Assembly: GCA_963995505.1 (NCBI GenBank)
Contig: OZ023184.1
Location: 14,692,228 to 14,756,227 of the forward strand
Reading direction: 5' to 3'
Source of the DNA: Hypericum androsaemum
Lineage: Eukaryota > Streptophyta > Magnoliopsida > Malpighiales > Hypericaceae
Length of the DNA stretch: 64,000 bases
Shown in pieces: positions 17,830 to 30,680 of this stretch. The notes beneath the pieces were generated by a model, which made no database searches, was not told where the DNA came from, and was given only the letters and a program-made list of their open reading frames with translations. The stretch's first letter is position 1. The number at the start of each line of letters is the position of its first letter. Position numbers and translations under genes: made by a program.

Positions 17830-18102
17830 TAGACCACAACGCCATCTCCACAGCTCGACTCCAAGAGAGATGGTTATGTTCATTTAGTAGTGGAGTGACC
17901 AGGACTACAGCTGGACTTTCATTTGGGTGCAGATAGAAGGGGTCTGCCTCCTATAAGTGTGTGGGGACTGAGGTTCGTGCACTTGGGCCACCTCCAGAAG
18001 TCTCCGTTCCACCTCCTAGAGTCTCCATTATGACCAGATAACGAGATGAGATATTTTACTGAGGAAAGGAGATATTCTAGTGAGAACCAGGCTCTGATAC
18101 CA
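17830..18102 (-). pseudogene. gag-start and leader fragment with primer-binding site
   Basis: Near-copy of about 22877-23149: the first part of gag, the 5' leader, and at 18091-18102 the minus-strand TGGTATCAGAGC complementary to initiator Met-tRNA. It carries the same early TAG codon as the complete copy. The rest of this unit (most of gag, all of pol and part of its LTR) is missing. Confidence 0.88.
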
Positions 18103-18523
18103 TGTTAAGTTTGGTGAGATCGAGCTAGAATAATGATAGCTTAAAAGAAAGATTCAAAAAGGAAGAACTCAGAGAAAGAGAGAGGATGGCGAGAAAAGGG
18201 TTGGCTTATTTTCATTAATCTTTTCTCTGTTCTTAAAAGTTGAAATCACCACTTCTTTCAATGTTATATGTACAAAAATATATACTAGCAGCCGGGTGTA
18301 TGGGGAATATTCTCTGACACTGATTTCGAGGGGAATGTCCCTTGTGACAGATTGGCCAGCTGTGGACCAATTGTTATTTGTCGCCTGGTAGTGGATTTGT
18401 TAGAGAATTCAGCTGACGTGGCCGATGTAATATTCCTCTTGTCTTCTGATGGGCTTGTGCCACTAGTTCGTGCCAAGTCTGGAGAAGAAGAAGTAGAAAT
18501 GGCGGGATCAACTATTCTCAACA
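18103..18523 (-). repeat. Central full-length LTR (421 bp)
   Basis: Starts TGTTAAG and ends CTCAACA on the plus strand. On its right a purine-rich tract (minus strand TTGTGGGGGTG, about 18524-18534) is the polypurine tract of the complete unit. On its left is a primer-binding site, which a simple terminal LTR would not have. Confidence 0.93.
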
Positions 18524-21500
18524 CACCCCCACAAGCTGGAAGGTGAATGTTCACCATTCCAAGCTTGGACATCAAAAATTCATGGCGAGTGGCAAGCAAG
18601 GGCTTCGTGAAGATGTCGGCAACTTGGGTCTCAGTAGATACATGGAAAAGCTTCAGGAAGCCGGAGCGAATTTTATCACGAACCGAATGACAATCAATCT
18701 CAATATGCTTAGTCCGTTCGTGAAAAACGGGATTCTCAGCAATGTGGATGGCCGATTGACTGTCACAAAAAATGAGACAAGGTCCAGACGGTGGAAGGAG
18801 AAGATCATGAAGCAAATAAGATACCCATTTCAACTCACGGCCAATCGAGGAAAGTGCTCGATATTCTGCTTCAGATGAGGAGTGAGATACTGTGTCTTAT
18901 TTCTTACATCGCCAAGAGACGAGTGAATCCCCCAAGAAGATGCCAAAACTAGTGATAGATCGACGGGTGTCGAGGCAATTGCCATAGTTGCTATCACAGA
19001 AACCTTTCAACTGGCAATCTGGTGCAGCGGAGAAATGTAAACCAAAACCAGGGGTACCTTTAAGATAGCGTAAGACTCGATAGGCGGCTTTCATATGGAG
19101 ATCAGTGGGATTCGCCATGAACTGGCTGAGTTATTGGACAGCAAAACAAATGTCCGGACGAGTTGTGGTGAGGTACAGGAGCCGACCAACAAGTTGTCTG
19201 TAAGTGAAAGAAGTAACTGGTTCATCAAGAGAAATGCAGAAGTCGTCATCATCTTGTTTAAGTAGGGGATTATCATCAAGAGGGATTCCCAACTCAGAAG
19301 ATAATGGACTGTTCACTTCCATGGGCGTTGAAATAGGTTTGCAGCCAAGATAACCCGTATCTTTTAGAATTTCAAGCAAGTATTTCTTTTGGCAGATGTG
19401 AAGACCATCCTGTCGACGAGCAACTTCAAGCCCCAGAAAATACTTTAAGTCGCCCAAATCTTTAAGCTGGAATTGCTGGTGAAGAGCAACTTTGATTTTG
19501 GCAAGAGTCTGGAGATCATTACCACATAATATAATATCATCGACATAAACAAGTAGAGCCACGAAAGAAGAGCCAGTGAGTCTGGTAAAGAGTGAATGGT
19601 CAGATGGAGATTGACCAAAACCATGAGCCAGGAGAGAGGTTGTAAGCTTGGTAAACCATTGTCGGCTTGCTTGTTTCAACCCATAGAGAGAACGACTGAG
19701 CTTACAGACCTTGCCATGATCTGCAGAAGAAAGAAATAGGCCAGAAGGTGGAAGCATGTAAACCTCCTCAACCAAATCACCATTGAGGAATGCGTTGTTG
19801 ACATCAAGTTGTTGTAAATACCAGTTTTTCTTCGCAGCAATTGCAAGCAATAAGCGCATTGTGGTTAATTTGGCCACGGGTGAAAAAGTATCAAGAAAAT
19901 CCACGCCATAGGCTTGTCTGTAGCCCTTGGCAACTAAACGAACCTTATAGCGTTCAATAAAGCCATCGGAGAGATATTTGATCTTATAAACCCACTTGCA
20001 TCCAATAGGTTGCTTACCAAGAGGGAGATCAACTAGGGACCAAGTATTGTTCTGAGCAAGAGCTTGAAGTTCGTCATTCATGGCTTGTATCCAATGTGTA
20101 TGGTGAACAGCTTCCTTGTAATTCTTAGGTTCATGAGACTGAAGAAGCTTGACAGAAAACACGCGGTGCGTAGTAGACAAATTACATAAACCGAAGTAGG
20201 AAGAAAGTGGATAAAGTGCAGACCTGCCATTAGATGGAGAATGATTAGTAAGGCCAGTTATAGTACCACAGATATAATCTGAAAGGTACTTTGGAGGCTG
20301 GCGGGCTCTTTGGTTGCGATGCCGAATTGCCTCAGAAGGTGGAGAGGAGTCCACAGAACTTGGCAACGAATGTAGAGGGCTAGGCGTAGGGGGAGAGTTG
20401 GTGGGGGAAAATGGGATGGTGTGGGGATAGTTTAGATCATCTGTAAGTGGTGAGGTAAGTGGGAGAACAAGTTGGTCAGGAGAATATGGCTGATATAGGT
20501 CTGGTGAGTAGAGATGATGGTTCTGAAATTGGTAGATATCTTCATGGAATATTACATCACGAGAAACAATAAGCTGATGAGTAGTAAGATTGTAAAGTTT
20601 ATAGCCTTTAACTCCAAAGGGATAGCCAAGAAAGACATAGGGTTGGCTACGAGGGTCAAATTTCAATCGTCCTACAGCCACTGTCGCAGCATAATAGAGG
20701 GAACCAAATATTCTTAAGTGTGCTAATGAAGGAGGTTTGTGGTATAACAACTCGAAGGGCATCTTATCTCCTAGTATAGAGGATGGTGTTCTATTAATCA
20801 AGTAAGTAGCATGTAGAATCGAATCACTCCAAAAGACTAGGGGTAAGTGAGCATGTATCAGTAATGACCTAGCAACATTCAAAAGATGTTGATGCTTTCG
20901 TTCTACGCGTCCGTTCTGCTGTGGGCTATAACGACAAGATGTCTCATGTATGATTCCCTTATCATGGTAAAATCCTCTCAAAAAGAATTCACTACCCTGG
21001 TCTGTACGTATGGTCTTAATCGTTGCCCCAAATTGGTTCTTTACTAAGTCATAAAAACTGGGTAGGATGGAGGATACATCAGATTTTGCCTTCATCAAAT
21101 AGATCCAAATAGAGCGAGTGTGATCATCAACTGGAGTCAAAAAGTAGTGGTAACCATCGTGAGAGGGTAAGCTATATTTTCCCCATACATCCGCATGTAG
21201 AATCTCAAATTTAGATGTAGCTCTAGTAGAACTAATAGGAAAACTAAGCCGTTTGTCTTTAGCTAGATGGCAAACATCACAATGACTATCTACTTTAGAG
21301 GAAATAGGTGAATGCAGCTGCTGTAGGATACGTAGCTTAGGTGTAGGTAAGTGTCCAAGGCGGCAATGCCATAAGTCCACGTCGTTGTGTATGAGGCGAA
21401 GGGTATTAGTTGAGGGTGAGGTAGCTACCAAGCACTTCTGAGATTCAGCTTCAAGCAGGTAGAGCCCATTGATTTGTCTAGCCTCACCAATCATTCTCGA

Positions 21501-23075
21501 AGAGTGCAGGTCCTGTATAGCACAATGAACACCCTAAAAAGTAAGTGAGTAAGCTGAATTCTGCAGTAATTTACTGACAGATACAAGATTAAACGTAAAA
21601 GCAGGAACCAAAAGTGTGTTAGTCAACAGCAATAGAGGATTCAGCTGTATGAGACCAATATGTGTAGCTGCAGTTTGATTTCCATTCGGCAATCCAACAT
21701 AGATGCCTGTCACCGGAGTCAGAGTGAGGAAACATTCTTGACTGCAAGCAATGTGGTCAGTGGCTCCCGAATCCAAGACCCACTTCCCATCAAAATAATT
21801 AGAAGATTTTGGAGTGGAAGAGCTAAAACTACCTGACATACGGAGAGAGTCTTGAGCTGGTGAAGTAATGGTAGAAGCTGCAGAATGATTCACATTAGAG
21901 CTGGATGTCGGTGCATTAGGAGCAACTGAACTAGCTTGCTGCATTAGAGATATCAGACCACTACATTGATCAGGTGAAAAACCAAGTCGGTTAAATTCAG
22001 CTACCAATCCACTGGTATCAGTATGTGAAGATTGTCCAGTTATTGCTGAGGCAGCATTAGTTGCATAAGAGTTAGCTCTGTTCTGGCCATTTCCAAAAGT
22101 GGAATATCCCCTATTGTCATGCTGCACTTGTGTCGAATTCCTCGGCTTATAGTTAGGGGGGAATCCATGCTTCTTGAAGCATTTGTCAATTGTATGACCA
22201 AGTCTATTGCAGTATGTACATTGAGGCCTACTCGAATTATTATTCCAAAATTTCTTCCCAGCTTGTGCAGTAGCTACAGTAGATATATTCTCATTGGAAA
22301 CCAAGTTAGCAATAGACATAGTAGGGACATTAGAGTTGACAGTACGCCGCTCTTGTTGTAGAGTTAAGAACAAAACTCTACTCATATTTGGTAATAGATC
22401 CATCATCAAGACTTGCTCACAAACATGTGAGTAATTCTCATTTAAGCCACGCAAGAAACCCATAACAAGATCTTTAGATCTGTAATTTGTAGCCAGTTTG
22501 TAAAGCTCACAGGTGTTAGGATCATCATTTTTAGCACATTTACAGTGGGAAAGTGGACGATATTGATCCATCTGATCCCAGAGAACCCTGTATTGTGAAA
22601 AATAGTTAGAAATAGTTAAAGCTCCCTGTCGAAGAGAAAAGATCTGGTGCTGCAGATTGGAGACTCTCATATTATCACCTCTACCATAACGATCCTTTAA
22701 ATCCTCCCACAAATCACGAGCTGTCTCAAACCACATAACACTTTGTGCGATTCTAGGTTCAACAGACCTAATGATCCAGCTAGACACCATAGTGTTATTC
22801 CTCTTCCAAGACACATAGCGAACATCATCAATAGAAGGAGGAGAAATAGTACCATCAATAAACCCAATCTTGTGTTTAGACCACAACGCCATCTCCACAG
22901 CTTGACTCCAAGGGAGATGGTTATGTTCATTTAGTAGTGGAGTGACCAGGACTACAGCTGGACTCTCATTTGGGTGCAGATAGAAGGGGTCTGCCTCCTA
23001 TAAGTGTGTGGTGACTGAGGTTCGTGCACTTGGGCCACCTCCAGAAGTCTCCGTTCCACCTCCTAGAGTCTCCAT
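18285..23075 (-). pseudogene. Copia gag-pol, one frame broken by four stop codons
   Basis: Starting from the ATG at 23075, gag (UBN2-type) has a CCHC zinc knuckle (CTYCNRLGHTIDKCFKKH), then the protease motif DSGATDH, GAG-pre-integrase (HCRLGHL), integrase, reverse transcriptase (YVDDI) and RNase H (FCDSQSA, HIEID, ADIFTKPL), all in one frame. It is interrupted by TAG at 22998-23000, TAG at 21534-21536, TAA at 19131-19133 and TAA at 18897-18899. No frameshift is needed. The frame stays open past the polypurine tract into the LTR and stops at 18285. Domain order integrase before reverse transcriptase makes it Copia. With four stops this copy should be unable to make its polyprotein. Confidence 0.92.
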
Positions 23076-23137
23076 TATGACCAGATAACGAGATGAGATA
23101 TTTTACTGAGGAAAGGAGATATTCTAGTGAGAACCAG

Positions 23138-23149
23138 GCTCTGATACCA
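23138..23149 (-). other. Primer-binding site of the Copia element
   Basis: Minus strand TGGTATCAGAGC directly follows the 5' LTR; this is the classic site for plant initiator Met-tRNA priming of minus-strand DNA synthesis. Confidence 0.9.
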
Positions 23150-23570
23150 TGTTAAGTTTGGTGAGATCGAGCTAGAATAATGATAGCTTAAAAGAAAGAT
23201 TCAAAAAGGAAGAACTCAGAGAAAGAGAGAGGATGGCGAGAAAAGGGTTGGCTCATTTTCATTAATCTTTTCTCTGTTCTTAAAAGTTGAAATCACCACT
23301 TCTTTCAATGTTATATGTACAAAAATATATACTAGCAGCCGGGTGTATGGGGAATATTCTCTGACACTGATTTCGAGGGGAATGTCCCTTGTGACAGATT
23401 GGCCAGCTGTGGACCAATTGTTATTTGTCGCCTGGTAGTGGATTTGTTAGAGAATTCAGCTGACGTGGCCGATGTAATATTCCTCTTGTCTTCTGATGGG
23501 CTTGTGCCACTAGTTCGTGCCAAGTCTGGAGAAGAAGAAGTAGAAATGGCGGGATCAACTATTCTCAACA
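23150..23570 (-). repeat. Right-hand full-length LTR, 5' LTR of the complete unit (421 bp)
   Basis: Ends TGTTAAG...CTCAACA on the plus strand, followed by the duplication ATGAC at 23571-23575. It differs from the central LTR at one position that I could find. Confidence 0.93.
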
Positions 23571-23627
23571 ATGACTCATTTGCAATATATTTTACATACA
23601 AAAAATATATGATACATCTTACATAAC

Positions 23628-23914
23628 TGTTAGGAATTCAGCAACTAGAGAACAAGATCTCACAAAGAACACGGAACAAGAGAATTACATGGTTCGGCCT
23701 AATGCCTACATCCACGGAGAGAAAGGAGAACTTTTATTGATGAGTTTCCGAGCCACAAAGCCATACAAAACCTTAGGGTAACATGCCTTTATATAGAAAT
23801 AGTAAACCCTTGTTGTACAAGTAACATATCTAGGTCTAATTAGGAGTCCAAAACCTAGTCAGAATAGGAATAGGAATAGGAAATAAGTCTTTCCTATTTC
23901 TCGCCATCCCAACA
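23628..23914 (-). repeat. LTR of the short Copia derivative (3' LTR)
   Basis: 287 bp, TG...CA bounded, followed inward by a purine-rich tract on the minus strand (CCAAGGTGGAGAT). Confidence 0.9.
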
Positions 23915-24116
23915 ATCTCCACCTTGGCGAGAAATCATCTCGTGGAAGAACCATGAAGCTCCACCCGAACTTCAACAAACTCCACCTTGACAAAACACCG
24001 CCCCATGAAGAACCATGAGATCTTGCAAAACCAATCCAACTCCACCGACTCCATCTCGGACCATAGATAACTGCATCAATAAGACCATCTCAACTTTCTC
24101 TTCACCTTTTGTTCAA

Positions 24117-25280
24117 TCACTTGGAGCCAGCCCCCAAGCTCGAGCTTCTGAGCTTGCTTGACCTATTCTCTCCAACCTCCATCAAACTCCAACTAGCAAG
24201 TCCACCTGCTGAAGCAAACTTGTGACCAATAGATGCGCTCTCTATTTTTCGGTCAACCCCATGCTCCGCAACCTCGAACTGCTTCTCCGCTGGACCTTCT
24301 TGCCTCATACCAATGCTACATGCCATAGCATACAAAGGATAACCTTTTATTCTACTAAGTAGAACCCTCGACATGCCTCGAACTCTACTGTTCGGCCTTG
24401 AGTGAGATACCTGATTCGCCCGTGGTATCACCAATGGCTTCGCATGCCCAATGCAAAACCTATCCAACACCTTTGACGTGCACTTCCCTTTAGACAACCA
24501 TAGCAGGGCCCAGCTAACAATGCTTCTCCGAGACAACCATGGCTCCTTGCCAACCATGCCTCCACGAAACAACCATAGCTCGCTATCCATGTCTCCGCGA
24601 ATCCCAACTACACTCAAACCATCAATGTCAAGCCTTTGCTCCCTCATACGAACCAACCTCATATGACCTGAGCTTTTGCCAACTCCTTCAGACCCATTGA
24701 TGTGACTCCACCTACAATAATATTCCCCACTAACCTGTAGGTATTTCCTTTCACCCTTCATCCCTACCATCGCATCCTTCTCTACCTTCATTAGCATACC
24801 TTTATAACTATCATTGTTATAATTCAAGGTCCCTAACAAAAAGAGATTACCAGGATGCATTGGACTTGACGAGACAGAAAACCAGTCACCATCCGACCCG
24901 TCTGAACATGTGGCCATGGCTGTGGATGCCGATCCCTCCTCGTTGTCTTGATTCCCAGTTCGTCCTGGATAGTCCCCTTCATGTGCCCTTCTCCGCACTT
25001 GAAGCCACTTCCATTGAACTTCTTTGACTCCGACCTGGATCCTCTTCCACAAGCTAGCTGGTGGCTCCTCATCATCCGCCAAGCACAAGCGAATCTTCGC
25101 TACCGCCTTGGCCTCCAACTCTTCCCACTCTTGCTCCTCCATCTTCTCGGACTTCTTCTCCGAGAGCGCGATGACCATCCCTTGCTGCACGAGGAGATCG
25201 TTGACACGCCTTTGCCATAACCTGAAATTCAACGAACCATCGAACTTCACAAGAGCAAACTTCGCGCCGTGATCCGACAT
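24117..25280 (-). CDS. Gag-derived ORF of the short Copia derivative (387 residues)
   Basis: The N-terminal ~70 residues match the start of Copia gag (FDGSLNFRLWQRRVNDLLVQ and a DDEEPPASLW segment). The following part carries pieces that normally sit far downstream, around the zinc knuckle and protease (EGDYPGRTGNQ, ATCSDGSDGDWF) and the pre-integrase region (LGTLNYNNDSYKG). The intervening segments are missing, as if several internal deletions had been joined while keeping the frame open. The C-terminal ~200 residues are not recognised. No reverse transcriptase or integrase motif is present. It could be a real fusion protein of the element or just leftover reading frame. Confidence 0.6.
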   Translation of the reverse strand: MSDHGAKFALVKFDGSLNFRLWQRRVNDLLVQQGMVIALSEKKSEKMEEQEWEELEAKAVAKIRLCLADDEEPPASLWKRIQVGVKEVQWKWLQVRRRAHEGDYPGRTGNQDNEEGSASTAMATCSDGSDGDWFSVSSSPMHPGNLFLLGTLNYNNDSYKGMLMKVEKDAMVGMKGERKYLQVSGEYYCRWSHINGSEGVGKSSGHMRLVRMREQRLDIDGLSVVGIRGDMDSELWLFRGGMVGKEPWLSRRSIVSWALLWLSKGKCTSKVLDRFCIGHAKPLVIPRANQVSHSRPNSRVRGMSRVLLSRIKGYPLYAMACSIGMRQEGPAEKQFEVAEHGVDRKIESASIGHKFASAGGLASWSLMEVGENRSSKLRSSSLGAGSK

Positions 25281-25307
25281 CCTCCAACCTTAGCTCTTGA
25301 TACCACT

Positions 25308-25594
25308 TGTTAGGAATTCAGCAACTAGAGAACAAGATCGCACAAAGAACACGGAACAAGAGAATTACGTGGTTCGACCTAATGCCTACATCCACGGGGA
25401 GAAAGGAGAACTTTTATTGATGAGTTTCCGAGCCACAAAGCCATACAAAACCTTAGGGTAACATGCCTTTATATAGAAATAGGAAACCCTTGTTGTACAA
25501 GTAACATATCTAGGTCTAATTAGGAGTCCAAATCCTAGTCAGAATAGGAATAGGAATAGGAAATAAGTCTTTCCTATTTCTCGCCATCCCAACA
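25308..25594 (-). repeat. LTR of the short Copia derivative (5' LTR)
   Basis: 287 bp, same ends as 23628-23914; next to the primer site and flanked by ATAAC. Confidence 0.9.
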
Positions 25595-25627
25595 ATAACT
25601 CTCCACATCGCTGAAATAGTGTAACTT

Positions 25628-26598
<971 letters not shown>

Positions 26599-26639
26599 TC
26601 AACCAGAAAAATTACAGTCAATCAACGAAGGGAAGTGGG

Positions 26640-27020
26640 GATGTATGTAGGGTAACTACGGTTCGAATTCAGACGAATTTGAATTATAATTCATCTAATT
26701 CGAATTATGATTCGTATTCGTATGAGCCAGTTTGAATCCGATCAAATTTTTGACAAATCGAATCCAAATTGGAGATATATTTATGCTCACACCTACCTAG
26801 TGAGATATGTTTATGCTTTCAACTGTTGAGGTATGGGTAATCACGGTTCGAATTTGGACGAATTCAAATTATAATTCGCCAAATTGGAATCCTGAAAACT
26901 ATGATTCATATTCGATTAGTCCAAGAATGAATTCGGATTCGTATGAGCCGGTTCAAATCCAATTCATATTTTCGACAATCGAATTGAATCCGAATTGAAT
27001 TCAATTCATGGTAACCCCTA
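26640..27020. repeat. AT-rich inverted-repeat element, possibly two copies side by side
   Basis: The left end reads TAGGGTAACTACGGTTCGAA; the right end, inverted, reads TAGGGGTTACCATGAATTGA. A second internal start (GGGTAATCACGGTTCGAAT) lies near 26831. Similar AATTCGAATTATAATTCG-type sequence occurs near 54350-54470 and 56920-57085. The last of these ends in TAGGGTTACCACGATTGG when inverted, suggesting a hAT-like miniature family. No clean target duplication was found here. Confidence 0.5.
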
Positions 27021-27249
27021 GTCCGTGTAGGTGGGTTCTAATGATTGGCCAAAATAATGTCATTTAATTCAACTTGTTATGTCTATGATTGACTGCACAA
27101 TTACTGGTTCCCACGTGAAACTTCCAATTTGTTGGCTGTACGTAAATTACCAAAACTGTGTTCCATTATAATAGATTTCCGTATCCAATCCGAAATCTCA
27201 AAATTTTGGTTTGGAGTGAGGACTCCTTAACTTGTCAATTGGTCGAAAA

Positions 27250-27345
27250 ATAGCATGGATGAACAGACGAGAGAGAGATACCAAAAGTCCATTCATGGGA
27301 ATTGAAATCTGATAACATATTGGATGAATTGACGTTTAAGGCACA
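27250..27345 (+). repeat. Orphan copy of the chitinase B upstream segment
   Basis: TAGCATGGATGAACAGACGA ... AAAGTCCATTCATGG ... ATATTGGATGAATTGACG ... AAGGCACACCTA matches the segment at 29046-29180 that leads into chitinase B. No chitinase coding sequence follows, so it may be the remains of a lost duplicate. Confidence 0.55.
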
Positions 27346-28826
27346 CCTATATTGGCACAATCACGAAATCTTATTGACTTCTTGATGTATTCTTTTGCTT
27401 GATCGCTTGAGATAATACTCGTGATGTTTGTTCTTCTAGACATGGTTGCTCTACTGAACAATTGTGATTGCATTTTAATGTTTGCAGTTGTACTTCTTGA
27501 TGATCTTGCATATGGTTTAAAGACCACGAGTCCAAGGTGTTTTGTGCAGCTATATTCTCTATTTATCTGCAACAAATCTCACATCAGCATTACTCCACGA
27601 GGATCAAATTAAGTTGACATAGCTCCGGGATCAAGTGTTACTTCTTTATGTTCTTCGTATGAAACCTAAAATTTTAAGATAATTGGTTGGTGAATTTTCT
27701 ACGCATATAAATTGCTCCCAATTCGTCTCCACTTTTGATTTGAGATTCTCCAACAACTATATACAAGCGTGGCATCGAATGTGTAGGAGATGGCTTAATG
27801 ATCTTGCTTTTTCTGTAATTCTGAATTTTATTGCCAAAAGAAAAGAAAATTGCAATGTGACATAGTACGCAGACCCACTATCAGCTAAATCGCGTGCAGT
27901 TAATTAAATGGTACACCACCTAGACCTGACCTCAAGCTAACTCACAAATTGGGTAGTCAAGAAGGGATAGCCTCTAGTCAATAGATTGGGAGGGCGCGCA
28001 AACTCCTAATTTTAATCTCAAACTAACCCACAATTCGGATAATCCAAAAGGGTGTCCACCATCTAGCAGGCATGTGAGATGCCAGCCTAACTCCTTAGTC
28101 TCAAACTTACCCACAAACCGGTCAATCGGGAGAAAACTCACACACCCACTAACCTGCACACAGCCGCAGCCTCTGAAAAAAACCCTATCACCGAAAAAGG
28201 GTTAATGATCTTACTTACGTTGCAATTTTTATATACTATAATATAGAATGAAACTTGATTCAATGAAAGGTGAATTGCTCTCTCTTATTGATGGGTTCAT
28301 TATATATTTACTTCCGAAAATGTCACCTGCCGAGATTCTAAATTTACAATGTTCATTTCAAGTATCTCTTTTTTTTCAAAAGTCCTATCTAACTTGAATA
28401 TGTTCGAATATCAGATGATTTAAACCGAACATCAATAGCTCACCCGTTACAATCAGATAATGTAACTCTAAAATCAGCCACGCACCTAAACGTTGACAAG
28501 ATTAAAATTGCGTTACCAAAAAAAGTTAAAAACCGAACAAGCTAAGCAATTTACATTTTCAGCACTCCTTTAATTGCAAATCCTTTAATATAACTGAAAA
28601 AATGATGCTTTCTCATTGCCAAATAAGCTGATGGAATATTGCTGCAACTGAGACCTTAAGAGTTCCGCTTATGGAAGCTGAACAGATAAACCTTATATCA
28701 AATCCAAGATCTCGAGTTCGAGACCTGATTCGTTTTTTGTTCTGATATACTTGCTGCTACTAACTCTAAAAGATAGGTTAAAGAGATCCTTAATTAACAT
28801 ACCTTCCTTACGAGGAAAGATCTGAA

Positions 28827-28930
28827 AATGGCATGGATGGAACGGACAAGAGGCAAAAGACAAGCATGAGACATAATACATACAAGAGATTCCAAAACTC
28901 CATTCATCGAAATAAAACTACATTGGGTAG
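28827..28930 (+). repeat. Duplicate of the chitinase B upstream segment
   Basis: GGCATGGATGGAACGGACAA ... AAAGACAAGCATGAGACATA ... CTCCATTCATCG is repeated about 215 bp downstream at 29046-29130 (AAAGACAAGCATGAGACATA is identical). The duplication lies wholly in the upstream region of the chitinase gene. Confidence 0.65.
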
Positions 28931-29170
28931 CATTCACGATGAATCCGGATTCGAGCCATATAGGATCGCGTTCCTATTAAACATACCGTTGGTACAAACC
29001 TTATCCTTAACTAAAATACCGTTCCTATGGAGAAAACTCTAACAAATGACATGGATGTAATGGACAAGAGCCAAAAGACAAGCATGAGACATAAAACATA
29101 GGAGAGCTGCTAAAAGTCCATTCATGGAAATCAAAATGTCTGATCACATATTGGATGACTTGACGGGTAA

Positions 29171-30247
<1,077 letters not shown>

Positions 30248-30680
30248 CATCTCTATGTAACTAAAATGACCGGTTATATACCAGAGTGCCATATATATAT
30301 GTGTGTGTGTGTTTTGCAGATGTATGTCTTAATGATCTTGCATATATAGCTATTTGCATGTATTCTATTCTATATACATGATCTTGTGCATTAAGTTGCA
30401 CTTATAATCAGAGAATCCACCTAATCCCAACGAATCAAATTCAGTCTAAAAGTGGCAGACAAGAAAACAATTTAACGTGATGAATCGGCACTCATATCTA
30501 CCAGGACAGTAATACCCGCATTTCAAATGAACCGGTCTTAATGAAATAGTACCTTGGATTTATTTCATTGGCCACCTGAAACCACTATTCCACAGGAAAC
30601 AACTCTGTTTCTCAGGAGCTTGTGAAGAACATGTTGAGTAGACAGTTGTTCCAGATAAGTTGAAGGGGTTAGTGATGCAA
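30248..30680. other. Convergent 3' flanks of chitinase B and the PPR gene
   Basis: 433 bp between two converging stop codons, with an (AT)n(GT)n microsatellite at about 30291-30311. No gene; both 3' untranslated regions and poly(A) signals must fall here. Confidence 0.6.

Larger units (their letters stand above)
17667..23570 (-). mobile_element. Compound Ty1/Copia retrotransposon with three LTRs in tandem
   Basis: Order on the plus strand: truncated LTR (17667-17829), leader/gag-start fragment ending in a primer-binding site (to 18102), full LTR (18103-18523), complete internal region (18524-23149), full LTR (23150-23570). The outer borders are flanked by the same pentamer ATGAC (17662-17666 and 23571-23575), so the whole block behaves as one insertion. 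Coding direction is minus. The two complete LTRs are both 421 bp and I found one mismatch between them (18207 versus 23254), indicating a recent insertion. Confidence 0.93.
23628..25594 (-). mobile_element. Short non-autonomous Copia derivative with 287-bp LTRs
   Basis: LTRs at 23628-23914 and 25308-25594 begin TGTTAGGAATTC and end CATCCCAACA. Flanking pentamers ATAAC (23623-23627, 25595-25599) are identical. A TGGTATCAAGAGC primer site (minus strand, next to 25307) fixes the direction. I count about six LTR mismatches in 287 bp, so it is older than its neighbour at 17667. The internal region is only 1,393 bp and lacks integrase, reverse transcriptase and RNase H, so movement would need enzymes supplied in trans. 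Confidence 0.92.
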
